From the NCBI GenBank assembly GCA_964610175.1, contig CAZSVE010000001.1, positions 57,199-121,198 of the forward strand: a stretch of DNA of 64,000 nucleotides. Reading direction: 5' to 3'. Below are positions 8,086 through 17,557 of this stretch, one piece after another. A program made the position numbers and the translations under genes. Source of the DNA: CAZSVE01 sp964610175. Its GTDB lineage: Bacteria; Pseudomonadota; Gammaproteobacteria; HK1. Each line of letters opens with the position of its first letter. Position 1 is the first letter of the stretch. The notes under the pieces are model-generated. The model was given only the letters and a program-made list of their open reading frames with translations. It made no database searches and was not told the DNA's origin.

Positions 8086-9348
8086 TCAAATCAACTCTAC
8101 CTTGAGTTTGATGATGGCCCTCTCCGTGGCTTTGGAGACCGTAAACCGGTAGCCGGATTCCACCAGTGAATCGCCTTCCTTGGGGATGCGGCGCAGGCGC
8201 GCCATGACGAAGCCACCGATGGTATGGGATCCTCTGCCAGGGAGATCGATATGCAAGATCTCGTTGACTTCGGAAATGGGGAGACGAGAATCCATGGTAT
8301 AGACGTCTTCGGCGATCTTTTCGAAATCACGTCTGCGGCGATTCTGTATGTATTGGCCAAAGTCGTAGCCTACATTGATTTCACCGACGACTTCTTCGAG
8401 GATATCTTCCATGGTGATGATTCCGGTTGCCGATCCGAATTCGTCCACCACGATGGCCATGTGGTCTTCACGCTTTTGTAGGATTGGCAGGAGTTCATCG
8501 ATGGTCTGCAAGGAGGCGCAGTAGCAGGCGGGCTTGATGAGATCGCCCAAGGGTTTTTCCGCCAGTTCACGGACCATGAGATCCCAGGTGGTTAGGGTGA
8601 TTACGCCAACGATATTGCTGATGTTTTGCTCGTATACGGGAAGTCGGTTATATCCTTTTCTTCGTACCAGGCGGATGGCTTCCTGGGTGGATTTATCGCG
8701 ATTGATGGCGGCTACCTCGGCGATGGGAATCATGGCCTCGCCCACCGTGGTTTCCGCAAAGCGAATGACGCGCTTGATGCGGCTGCGATCGAAGACATCC
8801 ACGTTGGAACCCCGCTCGGCCATTTCCACGAGCATGCGCATTTGCTCCCGTGTAATGAAAAGATTTTGCTCGGTTTTTCCTCCCCCGGCCAGGCGGGCCG
8901 CCAATCGCGCTACTCGGGAGAAGACGAAGACGATGGGGTAGAACAACCAGGAGAACATCCGCAGGGGATACACCACGATAGGCGCAATCACATCGGATTT
9001 TTGCTGGTAGATGCTTTTCGGGACGATCTCGCCCAGGATCAAAAACAAAGGCGAGAATATCAAAACGGCGTATAGATCTCCCAATGACCCAAAGGATCGA
9101 ATCATCAACACGGCGGCAATGGTGGTCAGGGCGATGGTGGAAATATTGGTTCCCACCAGGGTGGTACCCAGCAGCGCGTCGGGGGTTTCGAACAGCTTGA
9201 GTACCAGCTTTGCCCCCTTGTGACCCTGGTTGGCCCGGTGATGGAGCTTGAGTTTATCCGAGTTGACCAGCGCGATTTCAGTCCCGGAAAAAAAGCCTTT
9301 CATCAAGAGGAGAATGATCATGAAAAGGATAATCAATACCGTATCCAT
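8086..9348 (-). CDS. CNNM/CBS/CorC-HlyC family membrane protein
   Basis: A 420-residue protein. The N-terminal CNNM (DUF21) membrane domain (residues 1 to about 190) includes the GFFSGTEIALVNSD segment. Two CBS domains follow (about 200-325), then a CorC_HlyC C-terminal domain (about 340-418). Members are magnesium/cobalt efflux or homeostasis proteins. A strong AAAGGAGG site precedes the ATG. It starts 3 bases after the stop of the upstream paralogue at 9352-10947, so the two are one transcription unit. Specific ion not determined. Confidence 0.92.
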   Translation of the reverse strand: MDTVLIILFMIILLLMKGFFSGTEIALVNSDKLKLHHRANQGHKGAKLVLKLFETPDALLGTTLVGTNISTIALTTIAAVLMIRSFGSLGDLYAVLIFSPLFLILGEIVPKSIYQQKSDVIAPIVVYPLRMFSWLFYPIVFVFSRVARLAARLAGGGKTEQNLFITREQMRMLVEMAERGSNVDVFDRSRIKRVIRFAETTVGEAMIPIAEVAAINRDKSTQEAIRLVRRKGYNRLPVYEQNISNIVGVITLTTWDLMVRELAEKPLGDLIKPACYCASLQTIDELLPILQKREDHMAIVVDEFGSATGIITMEDILEEVVGEINVGYDFGQYIQNRRRRDFEKIAEDVYTMDSRLPISEVNEILHIDLPGRGSHTIGGFVMARLRRIPKEGDSLVESGYRFTVSKATERAIIKLKVELI

Positions 9349-9351
9349 TGT

Positions 9352-10947
9352 TCACGGCCTCCTTTCGGCGGATTTTTCATCCGCACCAGCATGGGGTATT
9401 CGAGATCCTTCCATAGGCGCACTGCTTTCCCTGGCTACGAAATCCGTCTCGTTTTTCTGTATTTCCTCGGTATTTTTCGATTCATTCCTGGAGATCATCG
9501 ATATGGGCGCTGTTTCGGTGGCCGCATCGGAGGTTTTTGAGGATGTATCATCCATGTCGGGTGGAGTGGGTTCCGGTACGGCCTCCGTTTCATCGGATTC
9601 TTTGGTCGTCGCGACCCGCGCCACCCGCACCCGGGCGATGCGATGCGCATCCATTTCCTGGACCGTAATCCCGATCCCTTCCACGGTTACCTTGTCGCCG
9701 ACGCAGGGCAACCGATCCAGGTGACGGAATGCCACGCCGCCAATAGTGGTCATCCTGGGATCTTCGATGCCAAAATTGGTCAGCGTGTTGAAATTGGTAA
9801 GTTTCATGTCGCCGGGAACTTCGTAGACGTTTTCGTCTCGTTCCTGATATAGGTCCTGCCCCATCACATCTTCCGAGATCTGGCCGAAGATGAAACTCAG
9901 CACGTCTTTTATGGTCAGAAATCCCTCGACTCCGCCGAATTCATTGAGAACCGCGGCGGCCCTCGCATCGTTTTCCTGAAAGAAGTCGAACATCTCATCG
10001 ACCTTTTTGGTAAGGGGTACCACGACAGGTGCGCGCATGATTTCATCGAGGGTTTTGGTGGATGGATCCTCGCCGTCGAGTATAAGTTTCATGATGTTTT
10101 CGGCATGGATGAACCCGACGATGTTATCGCGATCGATCCGATACACGGGAACCTGGGAATGACGAATCGCAATGAAGCGCTCCACCATCTCGGGAATACT
10201 CATATCGGCGCTCAGGAAGGTCGTGCGTGTGCGAGGCGTCATGATTTCGACGATCTCCGTATCGCCGGCCTCCAGGAGATTGTAGATAAGCGCCCTTTCC
10301 GTGGCGTTGATTTCCCCCTCGTTGGCCACTTCTTCCACGAGGCTGCGGAACTCGTCCACCTGTAGGATGTTTTCCGCGGCCTTTTCCTCCCCCACGATCA
10401 GGATGGTGATCCGGTCCGCGATTCCGCGGATTGCCCAACGCAGCGGTGCAACCAACTTTACCCAGATATTCATCGGGCCCGCTACCAGCGATGTGCTGAC
10501 TCGAACCGGATTGGAAATAGCGATGGTCTTGGGGGTTATCTCTCCCAGGAGCAGCAACAATGGCACCATGACCAGGAGATTGATCCAACCTGCATGCTCG
10601 GAGCCGTATAGGGTAACCAATATGGCGGTCATGTTGGCCGCCGCCGCGATATTGATCAACTCGTTCCCGGATAGGATGGAAATGATCAGGCGACGCGGTT
10701 GATCGAGTAACGCATGGAGGGTTTCGGAATGATGGTGTCTTTCCCGTCGGATCTTTTGAAGGTCCAACCTGGATAGGGAAAACAGCGCGGTTTCGGAACC
10801 GGAGAAAAATGCCGAACCGACGAGCAACAAAACCTGCAACAAGATGCGAACGATCATATCGGGTTCGGCGAGTTGGCTTGGATCGATCGCAAGAAAGGTC
10901 GTGAACTGCGTCCAATATTGGACCAACTGTTGGAAGAATCCGTCCAT
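9352..10947 (-). CDS. CNNM/CBS/CorC-HlyC family membrane protein with long tail
   Basis: A 531-residue paralogue of the next gene, with the same CNNM domain (SAFFSGSETALFSLSRLDL, about 43-61), paired CBS domains with EFGGVEGFLTIKDVLSF, and a CorC_HlyC domain ending near residue 445. The remaining roughly 85 residues are an acidic, proline/serine/threonine-rich tail that I expect to be disordered. The two paralogues are translationally close and may form a heteromeric pair. The start ATG is preceded by a CAGGG site. Confidence 0.9.
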   Translation of the reverse strand: MDGFFQQLVQYWTQFTTFLAIDPSQLAEPDMIVRILLQVLLLVGSAFFSGSETALFSLSRLDLQKIRRERHHHSETLHALLDQPRRLIISILSGNELINIAAAANMTAILVTLYGSEHAGWINLLVMVPLLLLLGEITPKTIAISNPVRVSTSLVAGPMNIWVKLVAPLRWAIRGIADRITILIVGEEKAAENILQVDEFRSLVEEVANEGEINATERALIYNLLEAGDTEIVEIMTPRTRTTFLSADMSIPEMVERFIAIRHSQVPVYRIDRDNIVGFIHAENIMKLILDGEDPSTKTLDEIMRAPVVVPLTKKVDEMFDFFQENDARAAAVLNEFGGVEGFLTIKDVLSFIFGQISEDVMGQDLYQERDENVYEVPGDMKLTNFNTLTNFGIEDPRMTTIGGVAFRHLDRLPCVGDKVTVEGIGITVQEMDAHRIARVRVARVATTKESDETEAVPEPTPPDMDDTSSKTSDAATETAPISMISRNESKNTEEIQKNETDFVARESSAPMEGSRIPHAGADEKSAERRP

Positions 10948-11387
10948 ATCCGTACCCTGTTGTATTACCCTTTATTTTTACCATGAAACAGCAGGCGCTC
11001 TTTCATTATCCGGGGTGTCGGAACCCACTACATGACCGTTAGTTAGGGCTTGTTTTACACAATCGACACAAGTGGGAGAAGTGCAACGACCCGACGGATC
11101 CTGGCAGTTTCACATGCGTCTTCAAAATCGATCGGAAACTGTCGGTTGGGTTGCCATACGTGCTCGAGGGCAGCAGCCGGGGGTTCGAATCGGGGTCATG
11201 GAATCCTGTTGCTATCCGGATTTTTCTTCCATTCAGAATTCGGTTTTGGTGTACTGCTTCCGCTTCTATTGTGTCTTTCATCGTTGGGGACAATGATCCC
11301 TCAACGTGAACAGTTGTACGCTTTCTGGTGTTGTATTGTCGTAGAGACCCAGGTTTCCGTAAGCCATGGGAACCTGGGCGAATATTT

Positions 11388-11496
11388 TCCTTATTTCCCG
11401 CTCAGCTTCACAATTGGATCGAGTTTTACGAGGCGCCAATATCTCTTTACTAATACGGGGTCATGCCTTGTCGGCTCAAGCACAAGCTTCGCTAGC
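11388..11496 (+). repeat. R1 interspersed repeat
   Basis: Full-length plus copy of the 'ggcgccaat' sub-type, from 'ttatttcccgctcagcttc' to 'cacaagcttcgctag'. Confidence 0.85.
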
Positions 11497-11566
11497 CATT
11501 GGAAAGGTATTTCGCTTCCGTTCGGGGGCTATATAACCCGACCCGGCATAGCCGGAACCAAAAGGG

Positions 11567-11615
11567 ACCTCCGCTGGTTCCCAAGCTAAAGCTTGGGAAC
11601 CAGCGGAGGTTTTTT
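11567..11615. terminator. Perfect 21-bp hairpin with T run
   Basis: Arms 11567-11587 and 11590-11610 are perfectly complementary with a 2-base spacer, followed on the plus strand by a run of T (11610-11615). On the minus strand the stem is followed by CCC then TTTT, so it could also end glgB transcription. The same words ('ggttcccaagc', 'ccagcgg') recur around 21376-21402, so it may be a mobile palindrome rather than a dedicated terminator. Confidence 0.6.
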
Positions 11616-11778
11616 GATCGTTTTGTTCAAGATTTCCCGAATAATGGGCTGAAGGACCTTGATTGCCCCTTTATAAAAGATGGGAGATAAGAGATTTCAA
11701 GGGATTGATTTCTTTTTTCAAGAGGTTTTGATAGTTCCCCTCGGCGGCGTGGTTTTTTTGCCGGCCACTTTCTTTACG

Positions 11779-14166
11779 CTAACAGTCTTCCTTGTCGTGG
11801 TCTTCCTGCCCTGGGCCCTGGTAGTGCCGGTCTTCGCTTTTGGAGGGGAGATCTCGGGTATGAGACTGGGGGGGGGGGATTGGCGCGTTGGGGGCATCGG
11901 TCTCCGCGGGCTTGTCGCTCTCGCCGAGAACCATTCCATCAGTATTCGCGTCGGTTTCCACTGTATCGCCCGGTGCCTCTTCTTCTTCCGGATCGCATTC
12001 CGATTTCAGGACAACGGCACCAAGCGGTGGTACTGTAACCGTTAGCGAATAGGGTCTTTCCATCCAGGGATCACCGGTGGCCTCCAACGGGACCATCCCG
12101 TTACCGACGTTGCTGCCTCCGTAGTACTCGGAATCCGAGTTCAGAACCTCGTGGTATTTCCCGGGAAACGGTACGCCGATACGATAGTCATGCCGTGGCA
12201 CGGGAGTGAAGTTGACAATGACCACCAAGGTTTCATCATCACTTTTACGCAGGTAACTCAAGGTGGATTGCTGGGAATCATGGCAATCGATCCAATCGAA
12301 GCCCTGCCACTCGAATTCGTAAAGATACAGCGCGGAAGAACGATGATAAAGCGCATTCAGATCCTTCACCAAACGTCGTAAACCCTCGTGATACTGATAT
12401 TGAAGTATATTCCAGTCGACGACGCCAGCGCTGTCCCACTCGAACCCCTGACCGAATTCGGTACCCATGAACAACAGCTTCTTACCGGGATGGGTAAACA
12501 TGTAGGTGTACAATACCCGCAGGTTGGCGAATTTCTGCCATTCGTCTCCCGGCATCTTGGTGAGCATGGAACCTTTACCATGCACGACTTCATCATGGGA
12601 GAAAGGTAGCATGAAGTTTTCCGTAAAGGCATACAACATGCTGAAGGTCAGCAGGTCTTGGTGATATTGGCGATAGATGGGATCCTGAGAAATATATCGC
12701 AGGGTGTCGTTCATCCATCCCATATTCCACTTCATGCTAAAGCCCAATCCACCGACATATATCGGGCGGGTGACTTGAGGCCAGGAAGTGGATTCCTCGG
12801 CCATGACCAATGTCCCGGGATATTCGGCATGGATCACGGTATTCAACTCACGCAGGAAATCCATGGCTTCCAGGTTTTCGTTACCGCCGTACTGGTTCGG
12901 GATCCACTCATCACGGGAATAGTCCAGATAGAGCATGGACGCCACGGCATCTACCCGGAGCCCATCCAGATGATACTCCTGAAGCCAGAATACAGCACTC
13001 GATAGCAGAAAACCTTTTACCTCATGGCGGTCGTAATTGTAGATGAGCGTCGACCAGTCGAGGTGTTCTCCCTTTCTCGGATCGGCATGCTCGTATAATG
13101 GCTCGCCATCGAACCAGGCAAGTCCATGGGCATCCTTCGGGAAGTGCGCGGGTACCCAATCCAGAAACACGCCAATACCATGTTGGTGGCAATAGTCGAC
13201 GAAATAACGGAAATCATCGGGGGAGCCAAAGCGGCTGGTCGGCGCGAAATAGCCTGTGGTCTGATAGCCCCACGAGGCATCCAGGGGATGTTCGGTGATG
13301 GGTAATAACTCGATATGGCTAAAGCCCATATCGACCACATAGCCAACGAGGCGTTCCGCCAATTCCCGATAATTCAGGAATTCCCCGGCAGGTCCCTTCT
13401 GCCAGGAGCCGAGATGCACCTCGTAAACCGACATTGGGGTGTGCAGCCAATCCCGTTCCGCACGATTTTTCATCCAGGCATCGTCATTCCAGGCGTAAGT
13501 GCTTTTATCGATCACGATGGACGAGGTGCCGGGACGCAACTCGAAGAATTGTCCGTATGGATCGATCTTCAGCATGATGTTTCCGGTGCCGCGGTGCCGA
13601 ATCTCGAATTTGTATAAAGCACCGGGTTCGATGTCCGGGATGAACAATTCCCAAACACCGCTGCCGCCTCGAACCCGCATGGGATGGGCACGACCATCCC
13701 AGTGATTGAAATCGCCGACTACGCTGACGCGTTCCGCATTGGGTGCCCAGACGGCGAATAGTACGCCTCCGACGCTATCTACCATTCGGGCGTTGGCACC
13801 GAGAAACTTATAGGCATGCCAATGTTTCCCTTCGTTGAAGATATGTAGATCGAAATCCGGAATCTGTGGGGGAAAACAATAGGGATCATGAGTAATGTGC
13901 TCGTGGTGTCCGGAATCACGCCAAATCAGGCGGTAGCGCTCGGGAACACTCTCGGCCGTACCGCGATATTCGAAAATATCGGTGTTGGGAACCCGCTCCA
14001 TGGTAAAGGGACCTTCCGCGATACTGGCCTCGATACAATTCGGGATACAGGCGCGGACCACGACGCCACCACTCCCATCCGGGTGTCGTCCGAGCACTGA
14101 AAAAGGGTCGTGGTGTTGGGATTCCACGATTTTCTGAATATCCGGTGTCAATGTAGAGTTGCTCAT
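11779..14166 (-). CDS. glgB: 1,4-alpha-glucan branching enzyme
   Basis: Makes alpha-1,6 branches in glycogen. It has an N-terminal CBM48-type region, then a GH13 barrel with nucleophile D near 404 (GLRVDAVAS), acid/base E near 454 (VMAEESTSW) and the third aspartate near 525 (FSHDEVVHG), close to the E. coli positions. The ATG is preceded by AGGATAA. At 795 residues it is longer than the usual roughly 730. After PPLGAVVLKSE there is an acidic extension that crosses an 11-G tract (11868-11878) and ends in an unremarkable sequence. With one base fewer in the tract the frame would continue into a lysine/threonine-rich basic tail ending at 11718. This may be a sequencing or biological frameshift. 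Part of a glycogen cluster with two GH57 genes. Confidence 0.95.
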   Translation of the reverse strand: MSNSTLTPDIQKIVESQHHDPFSVLGRHPDGSGGVVVRACIPNCIEASIAEGPFTMERVPNTDIFEYRGTAESVPERYRLIWRDSGHHEHITHDPYCFPPQIPDFDLHIFNEGKHWHAYKFLGANARMVDSVGGVLFAVWAPNAERVSVVGDFNHWDGRAHPMRVRGGSGVWELFIPDIEPGALYKFEIRHRGTGNIMLKIDPYGQFFELRPGTSSIVIDKSTYAWNDDAWMKNRAERDWLHTPMSVYEVHLGSWQKGPAGEFLNYRELAERLVGYVVDMGFSHIELLPITEHPLDASWGYQTTGYFAPTSRFGSPDDFRYFVDYCHQHGIGVFLDWVPAHFPKDAHGLAWFDGEPLYEHADPRKGEHLDWSTLIYNYDRHEVKGFLLSSAVFWLQEYHLDGLRVDAVASMLYLDYSRDEWIPNQYGGNENLEAMDFLRELNTVIHAEYPGTLVMAEESTSWPQVTRPIYVGGLGFSMKWNMGWMNDTLRYISQDPIYRQYHQDLLTFSMLYAFTENFMLPFSHDEVVHGKGSMLTKMPGDEWQKFANLRVLYTYMFTHPGKKLLFMGTEFGQGFEWDSAGVVDWNILQYQYHEGLRRLVKDLNALYHRSSALYLYEFEWQGFDWIDCHDSQQSTLSYLRKSDDETLVVIVNFTPVPRHDYRIGVPFPGKYHEVLNSDSEYYGGSNVGNGMVPLEATGDPWMERPYSLTVTVPPLGAVVLKSECDPEEEEAPGDTVETDANTDGMVLGESDKPAETDAPNAPIPPPQSHTRDLPSKSEDRHYQGPGQEDHDKEDC

Positions 14167-14355
14167 GAATATTATCCTGTTCCTAAGTACGGAAAGAAAT
14201 TAGAAAGTAAGTCGTTGAATTCTCGAATGATGGTGCGGTGCATTCTCTCTCCCCACATTTATGCCGAATTTTCCTTCCGTGCTCGGCCATTTTGTTTCCG
14301 TCTACCCGGGCATTGGCTCGTGTGAGGTCCGCGAATGTAAGAAAATACTCTATAT

Positions 14356-14383
14356 ATGTCGGTTCGAGGCGAAGCTTCGCTGA
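14356..14383 (+). repeat. R1 fragment
   Basis: Only the terminal 'gtcggttcgaggcgaagc' part of R1 remains, in the interval between the shorter GH57 gene and glgB. Confidence 0.6.
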
Positions 14384-14428
14384 AAATCAGCGTACTGGTT
14401 CGTGAATGGCCTCGAGCAGAGTAGGTGC

Positions 14429-15613
14429 TCATTTCCCTTCGATTTGTCGAAGCGACGAAATCACCTGATCCAGGTCCGTGTGTGCACGCGGTACCCAACT
14501 TTCCCCCCAGTAAAAATTACAGCTTGTCTCCGCGCGTAGTAATTGCCACATGGCCTTCTCCAACATCTGTCCCCGTTCCGAATCCGGCCATCCCTTTTCC
14601 CCTTCTTTCCAGCGCAGTTCATGGACGATTCTGCTCACATCATCTATGCGCCTGAAAGCGTCTTTTTGCAGCTCGGAACCTGTCCACTGCACAAAACCAA
14701 TGCCGCTATGTTCGCCGGTATTCCATGCGCCGGTACGCACGATGATATGACCATGGGCACCGAATCGATCCAGGTAGTCTCGGATGAATACGGGCGAAAA
14801 ACCCGCCGTGCCTTCCTGCACGTGTTTCATCAATGGCCGGTAAAAGACACCCCAAAAATTGGAATCCCATTTCGTATTGCGAAACCAGCCACCATTATCG
14901 CCATCACTTGCCGTGGTAACGAGCGCCGGAAAATCGCAATACCGGGTGCGTTCATAGATCTCGTGGATAAACCAACCGGGATCCATGCCCGCCTCCTGGG
15001 AATTGGAAAGCTCCCGATCACGCACTACCACGATAATCTCTTCCCCGTCGAAAGACGCGATATGGGGTCGATAGCGCAATTCGTGCCAGGACATGGGTGT
15101 AAGGGGAACCACCTGCTCGCTATCGACCAACACATAGCGGAAGCCGAGTTTCTTCAGCATGGGAATCATCTCCATGCAAAAACCCATTTCGGGCGGCCAC
15201 AATCCTTGAAAGCGCCCCTGATCGAACAAATGGCGGGCGATACCGAACCAACGAAGGATATGCTCTTCTCGATCCGCCGGAGGGATCAAAGGCAGCACCG
15301 GATGATAGTACCCGGTTGCCAGTAGATCGATGGCCGGGCTGCGTAGATTCCACAACAGATCCCCGCATTTCACATAGCCGTAGACCTGGGATTGAAAATC
15401 GGGACTACCGAGTGTTTCCAGAAGGGTCCCGGACATGGCGAGATGTACTCGGGCCACATCCTCGAAACCCCATATGGCGCGGGGGATCCGATCCAACGCA
15501 TACAGGATCTCTTTCGCTTCCCAAGGTTCGTGTGCGAGGAGCCACTCCAAATTACCCGGTGGTTGGTGGAGATTCAGTACAGTGGCGTGATACCTGTTTT
15601 GTGTTTTGTGCAT
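14429..15613 (-). CDS. GH57 alpha-glucan-active glycoside hydrolase
   Basis: A 394-residue protein of family GH57, which includes amylases, 4-alpha-glucanotransferases and branching enzymes. Region 1 is LNLHQPPGNL near the start, the candidate nucleophile region is GLWPPEMGF (about 145-153), region 4 is SDGDNGGW, and the family C-terminal signature ETSCNFYWGESW is present. I used ATG 15613, which has AGGTGG at good spacing; a GTG nine codons upstream is less likely. Same strand and order as the longer GH57 gene and glgB, separated by 260-280 bases that carry R1 pieces. Inferred role in glycogen trimming or synthesis. Confidence 0.88.
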   Translation of the reverse strand: MHKTQNRYHATVLNLHQPPGNLEWLLAHEPWEAKEILYALDRIPRAIWGFEDVARVHLAMSGTLLETLGSPDFQSQVYGYVKCGDLLWNLRSPAIDLLATGYYHPVLPLIPPADREEHILRWFGIARHLFDQGRFQGLWPPEMGFCMEMIPMLKKLGFRYVLVDSEQVVPLTPMSWHELRYRPHIASFDGEEIIVVVRDRELSNSQEAGMDPGWFIHEIYERTRYCDFPALVTTASDGDNGGWFRNTKWDSNFWGVFYRPLMKHVQEGTAGFSPVFIRDYLDRFGAHGHIIVRTGAWNTGEHSGIGFVQWTGSELQKDAFRRIDDVSRIVHELRWKEGEKGWPDSERGQMLEKAMWQLLRAETSCNFYWGESWVPRAHTDLDQVISSLRQIEGK

Positions 15614-15710
15614 GGTTACCACCTGTGGTTTGTTATACACACTCGAACCCGATGCAGGCCAATTATCGATGTGGAATCAGTACATTACCATCAGCATTAT
15701 CATCCAGTAC

Positions 15711-15820
15711 CCAGCGAAGCTTGTGCTCGAACCGACAAAGCTCGATTCGGCATCGGTAAAGCAAAACCAGCGTTTTCGTAAAATTCGACCCATTTGCGAA
15801 GATGGGCAGGAAATAGGCAA
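15711..15820 (-). repeat. R1 interspersed repeat
   Basis: Full-length minus copy from 'agcgaagcttgtgctcg' to 'ggaaataggcaaatg', between the two GH57 genes. Confidence 0.85.
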
Positions 15821-15890
15821 ATGATCGGCACCCGATTCGGAGAACTCGCAAACCCTGAGGGGGTTGGTTTTCTCCACGAACATTCGGCAT

Positions 15891-17342
15891 CTATTTTGCG
15901 CCGATGGTATCCGTTGCCCGCCGGCACAGCTCCCGTGCGTAGTCGGTCCAGATCCCCTGTCCCCAATAGCGATAACAACTCGTCTGCGTCGTCAACAAGT
16001 GAAACAACGCATTGCGATAGGCCGGGTCCCCGGTGGAAACCTTCCCGAGCATCCGCTCGGAAAACAGTGCGCTTACTTTGTCCATGGGGCCAAGAACATT
16101 GTCGTAACCCTCGACCCACGAGATATTATTGGTCCAGCTCCCGCCCTCCATGTGAAAGTTCCCATCCTCTTTTTTCAGCTCTTCGATGACCTTGGCAAGC
16201 TTGGCAGGTCCCTGACCCGGCTCGAAGCGTTCCCAAATGCGCTTTTGCAGAACCGGTTGGATCTCCGGTAGGTCCTTTTCGGTAACTCCCGAAGCAAAAA
16301 GATTCTCCAGATACTCCGTGCCGCTCATGATGGGACTATTGGTACCCGAGCTTTCCCGCACCGCTTCCATGTATTTTCCGGGGAATTCATTCATCATGAC
16401 GCCACCGTTCTCCCCGTCCCCGATCTGGGTCACCAGCGGTGGGATCATGTGTCCCGCGAGGTCCTGACGATCGAGACCCTTCGCCTCGTAGTACGGTTGC
16501 ATCTGGGCCACCAGCTTCGTGTCGCTACCCTGGGTCTTGATGAGGGCGGTAATCGTTGCGACATCGCCACTGGAATTTTTGGCCACCAGCCTGTGGGGAA
16601 TATGGGGGCGCTCCACACCCCGACCCGTCTCCGGGTTTTCCACCGTGTGCTCCTGGACCAGGACCCAGGTAAAACCGCTATCTCTCAATGTCTTGACGAA
16701 TTCATAACAGACATCGGGATGATTCGGGATGGCCATTTCCGCGGGAGAAAAGCCCTTGACGCGCGCCAGGGCATCCAAGCCGAAGATGGCCGCGAAGTGG
16801 TGCTGCCAGGCCTGCACGTGCAACCTGTAGTCCTGCACCGGCGTCGATGGCGCAACCGCGTGGCCCCATGTGCATCCGAGCCAATCCACACAGTCCCGAT
16901 ACTCCTCGTTGCAGGTGATATTCTTCAGGCTATCGAGGACATCATCGCATCCCATGTTCCGAAGGCCATGAAACAACTCACCCGAGTAATCCAGCATGAC
17001 CCGAGGCTCCTTGCCTTCCGCCACCAACTGGGGAATGAATTCACCTATCCGTTTATAGCACCAATGGAAAACCGGGGCGTTGTGATTGTCTCCGATATCC
17101 TGATGATCCATCATGTACTTCAGATTGCTGATGATCTCGGCCGACTGCAGTTCGTGCCCACCGGCTGGGATCAGTGGCTGCTGCATGTGCAGCGCAATGG
17201 AAAACGCGCTTTTCAGCTCGCCAAATCGAGGATTCTTCCCTCGAGGCTTCTTCCCATCCCAACGCCGCGCGGCTTCGAGAACCATGTCCTCGGCACCGCT
17301 GATATTGGGAAGACCATCGATATATTCGGGCAATTCGTTCAT
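15891..17342 (-). CDS. GH57 glycoside hydrolase, long form
   Basis: A 483-residue GH57 protein related to, but longer than, the downstream one. It shows FSIALHMQQPLIPAGG (region 1 variant with H-x-QQP), GFSPAEMAIPNHPD (candidate nucleophile region), QIGDGENGGVMMNE (region 4) and TTQTSCYRYWGQGIW (C-terminal signature shared with the shorter paralogue). ATG 17342 is preceded by AGGAAA; the longer frame to 17444 lacks support. First gene of the GH57-GH57-glgB set. Activity (amylase, transferase or branching) cannot be told from sequence. Confidence 0.87.
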   Translation of the reverse strand: MNELPEYIDGLPNISGAEDMVLEAARRWDGKKPRGKNPRFGELKSAFSIALHMQQPLIPAGGHELQSAEIISNLKYMMDHQDIGDNHNAPVFHWCYKRIGEFIPQLVAEGKEPRVMLDYSGELFHGLRNMGCDDVLDSLKNITCNEEYRDCVDWLGCTWGHAVAPSTPVQDYRLHVQAWQHHFAAIFGLDALARVKGFSPAEMAIPNHPDVCYEFVKTLRDSGFTWVLVQEHTVENPETGRGVERPHIPHRLVAKNSSGDVATITALIKTQGSDTKLVAQMQPYYEAKGLDRQDLAGHMIPPLVTQIGDGENGGVMMNEFPGKYMEAVRESSGTNSPIMSGTEYLENLFASGVTEKDLPEIQPVLQKRIWERFEPGQGPAKLAKVIEELKKEDGNFHMEGGSWTNNISWVEGYDNVLGPMDKVSALFSERMLGKVSTGDPAYRNALFHLLTTQTSCYRYWGQGIWTDYARELCRRATDTIGAK

Positions 17343-17557
17343 TTTCCTGATTTCTCTCGTGGCTATCTTGAATGGATGCGGATTCCTTCGGATGGATGGA
17401 TGCAGGCAACCGATATGATTCGTCTCATGCCAAACCCAGGACAAACATAATCGAGTGTTCTTATGGTATCAGATTTTCGTACTACTATCCGGCCATTTCT
17501 CGTTTTTCATGCACATTGCCATATAAGTATCGCTGCGCTCGGCAAACCGAAGATCCG

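Larger units (their letters stand above)
10948..11778. other. Long intergenic region with hairpins and R1
   Basis: No convincing gene in about 830 bases; the short frames match nothing I know. It holds a hairpin at 11348-11378 (arms 'cccaggtttcc' and 'gggaacctggg'), an R1 copy at 11388-11496, and a perfect 21-bp inverted repeat at 11567-11610 listed separately. It probably carries the promoter of the CNNM pair at its left end and the 3' end of glgB at its right end. Confidence 0.55.
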
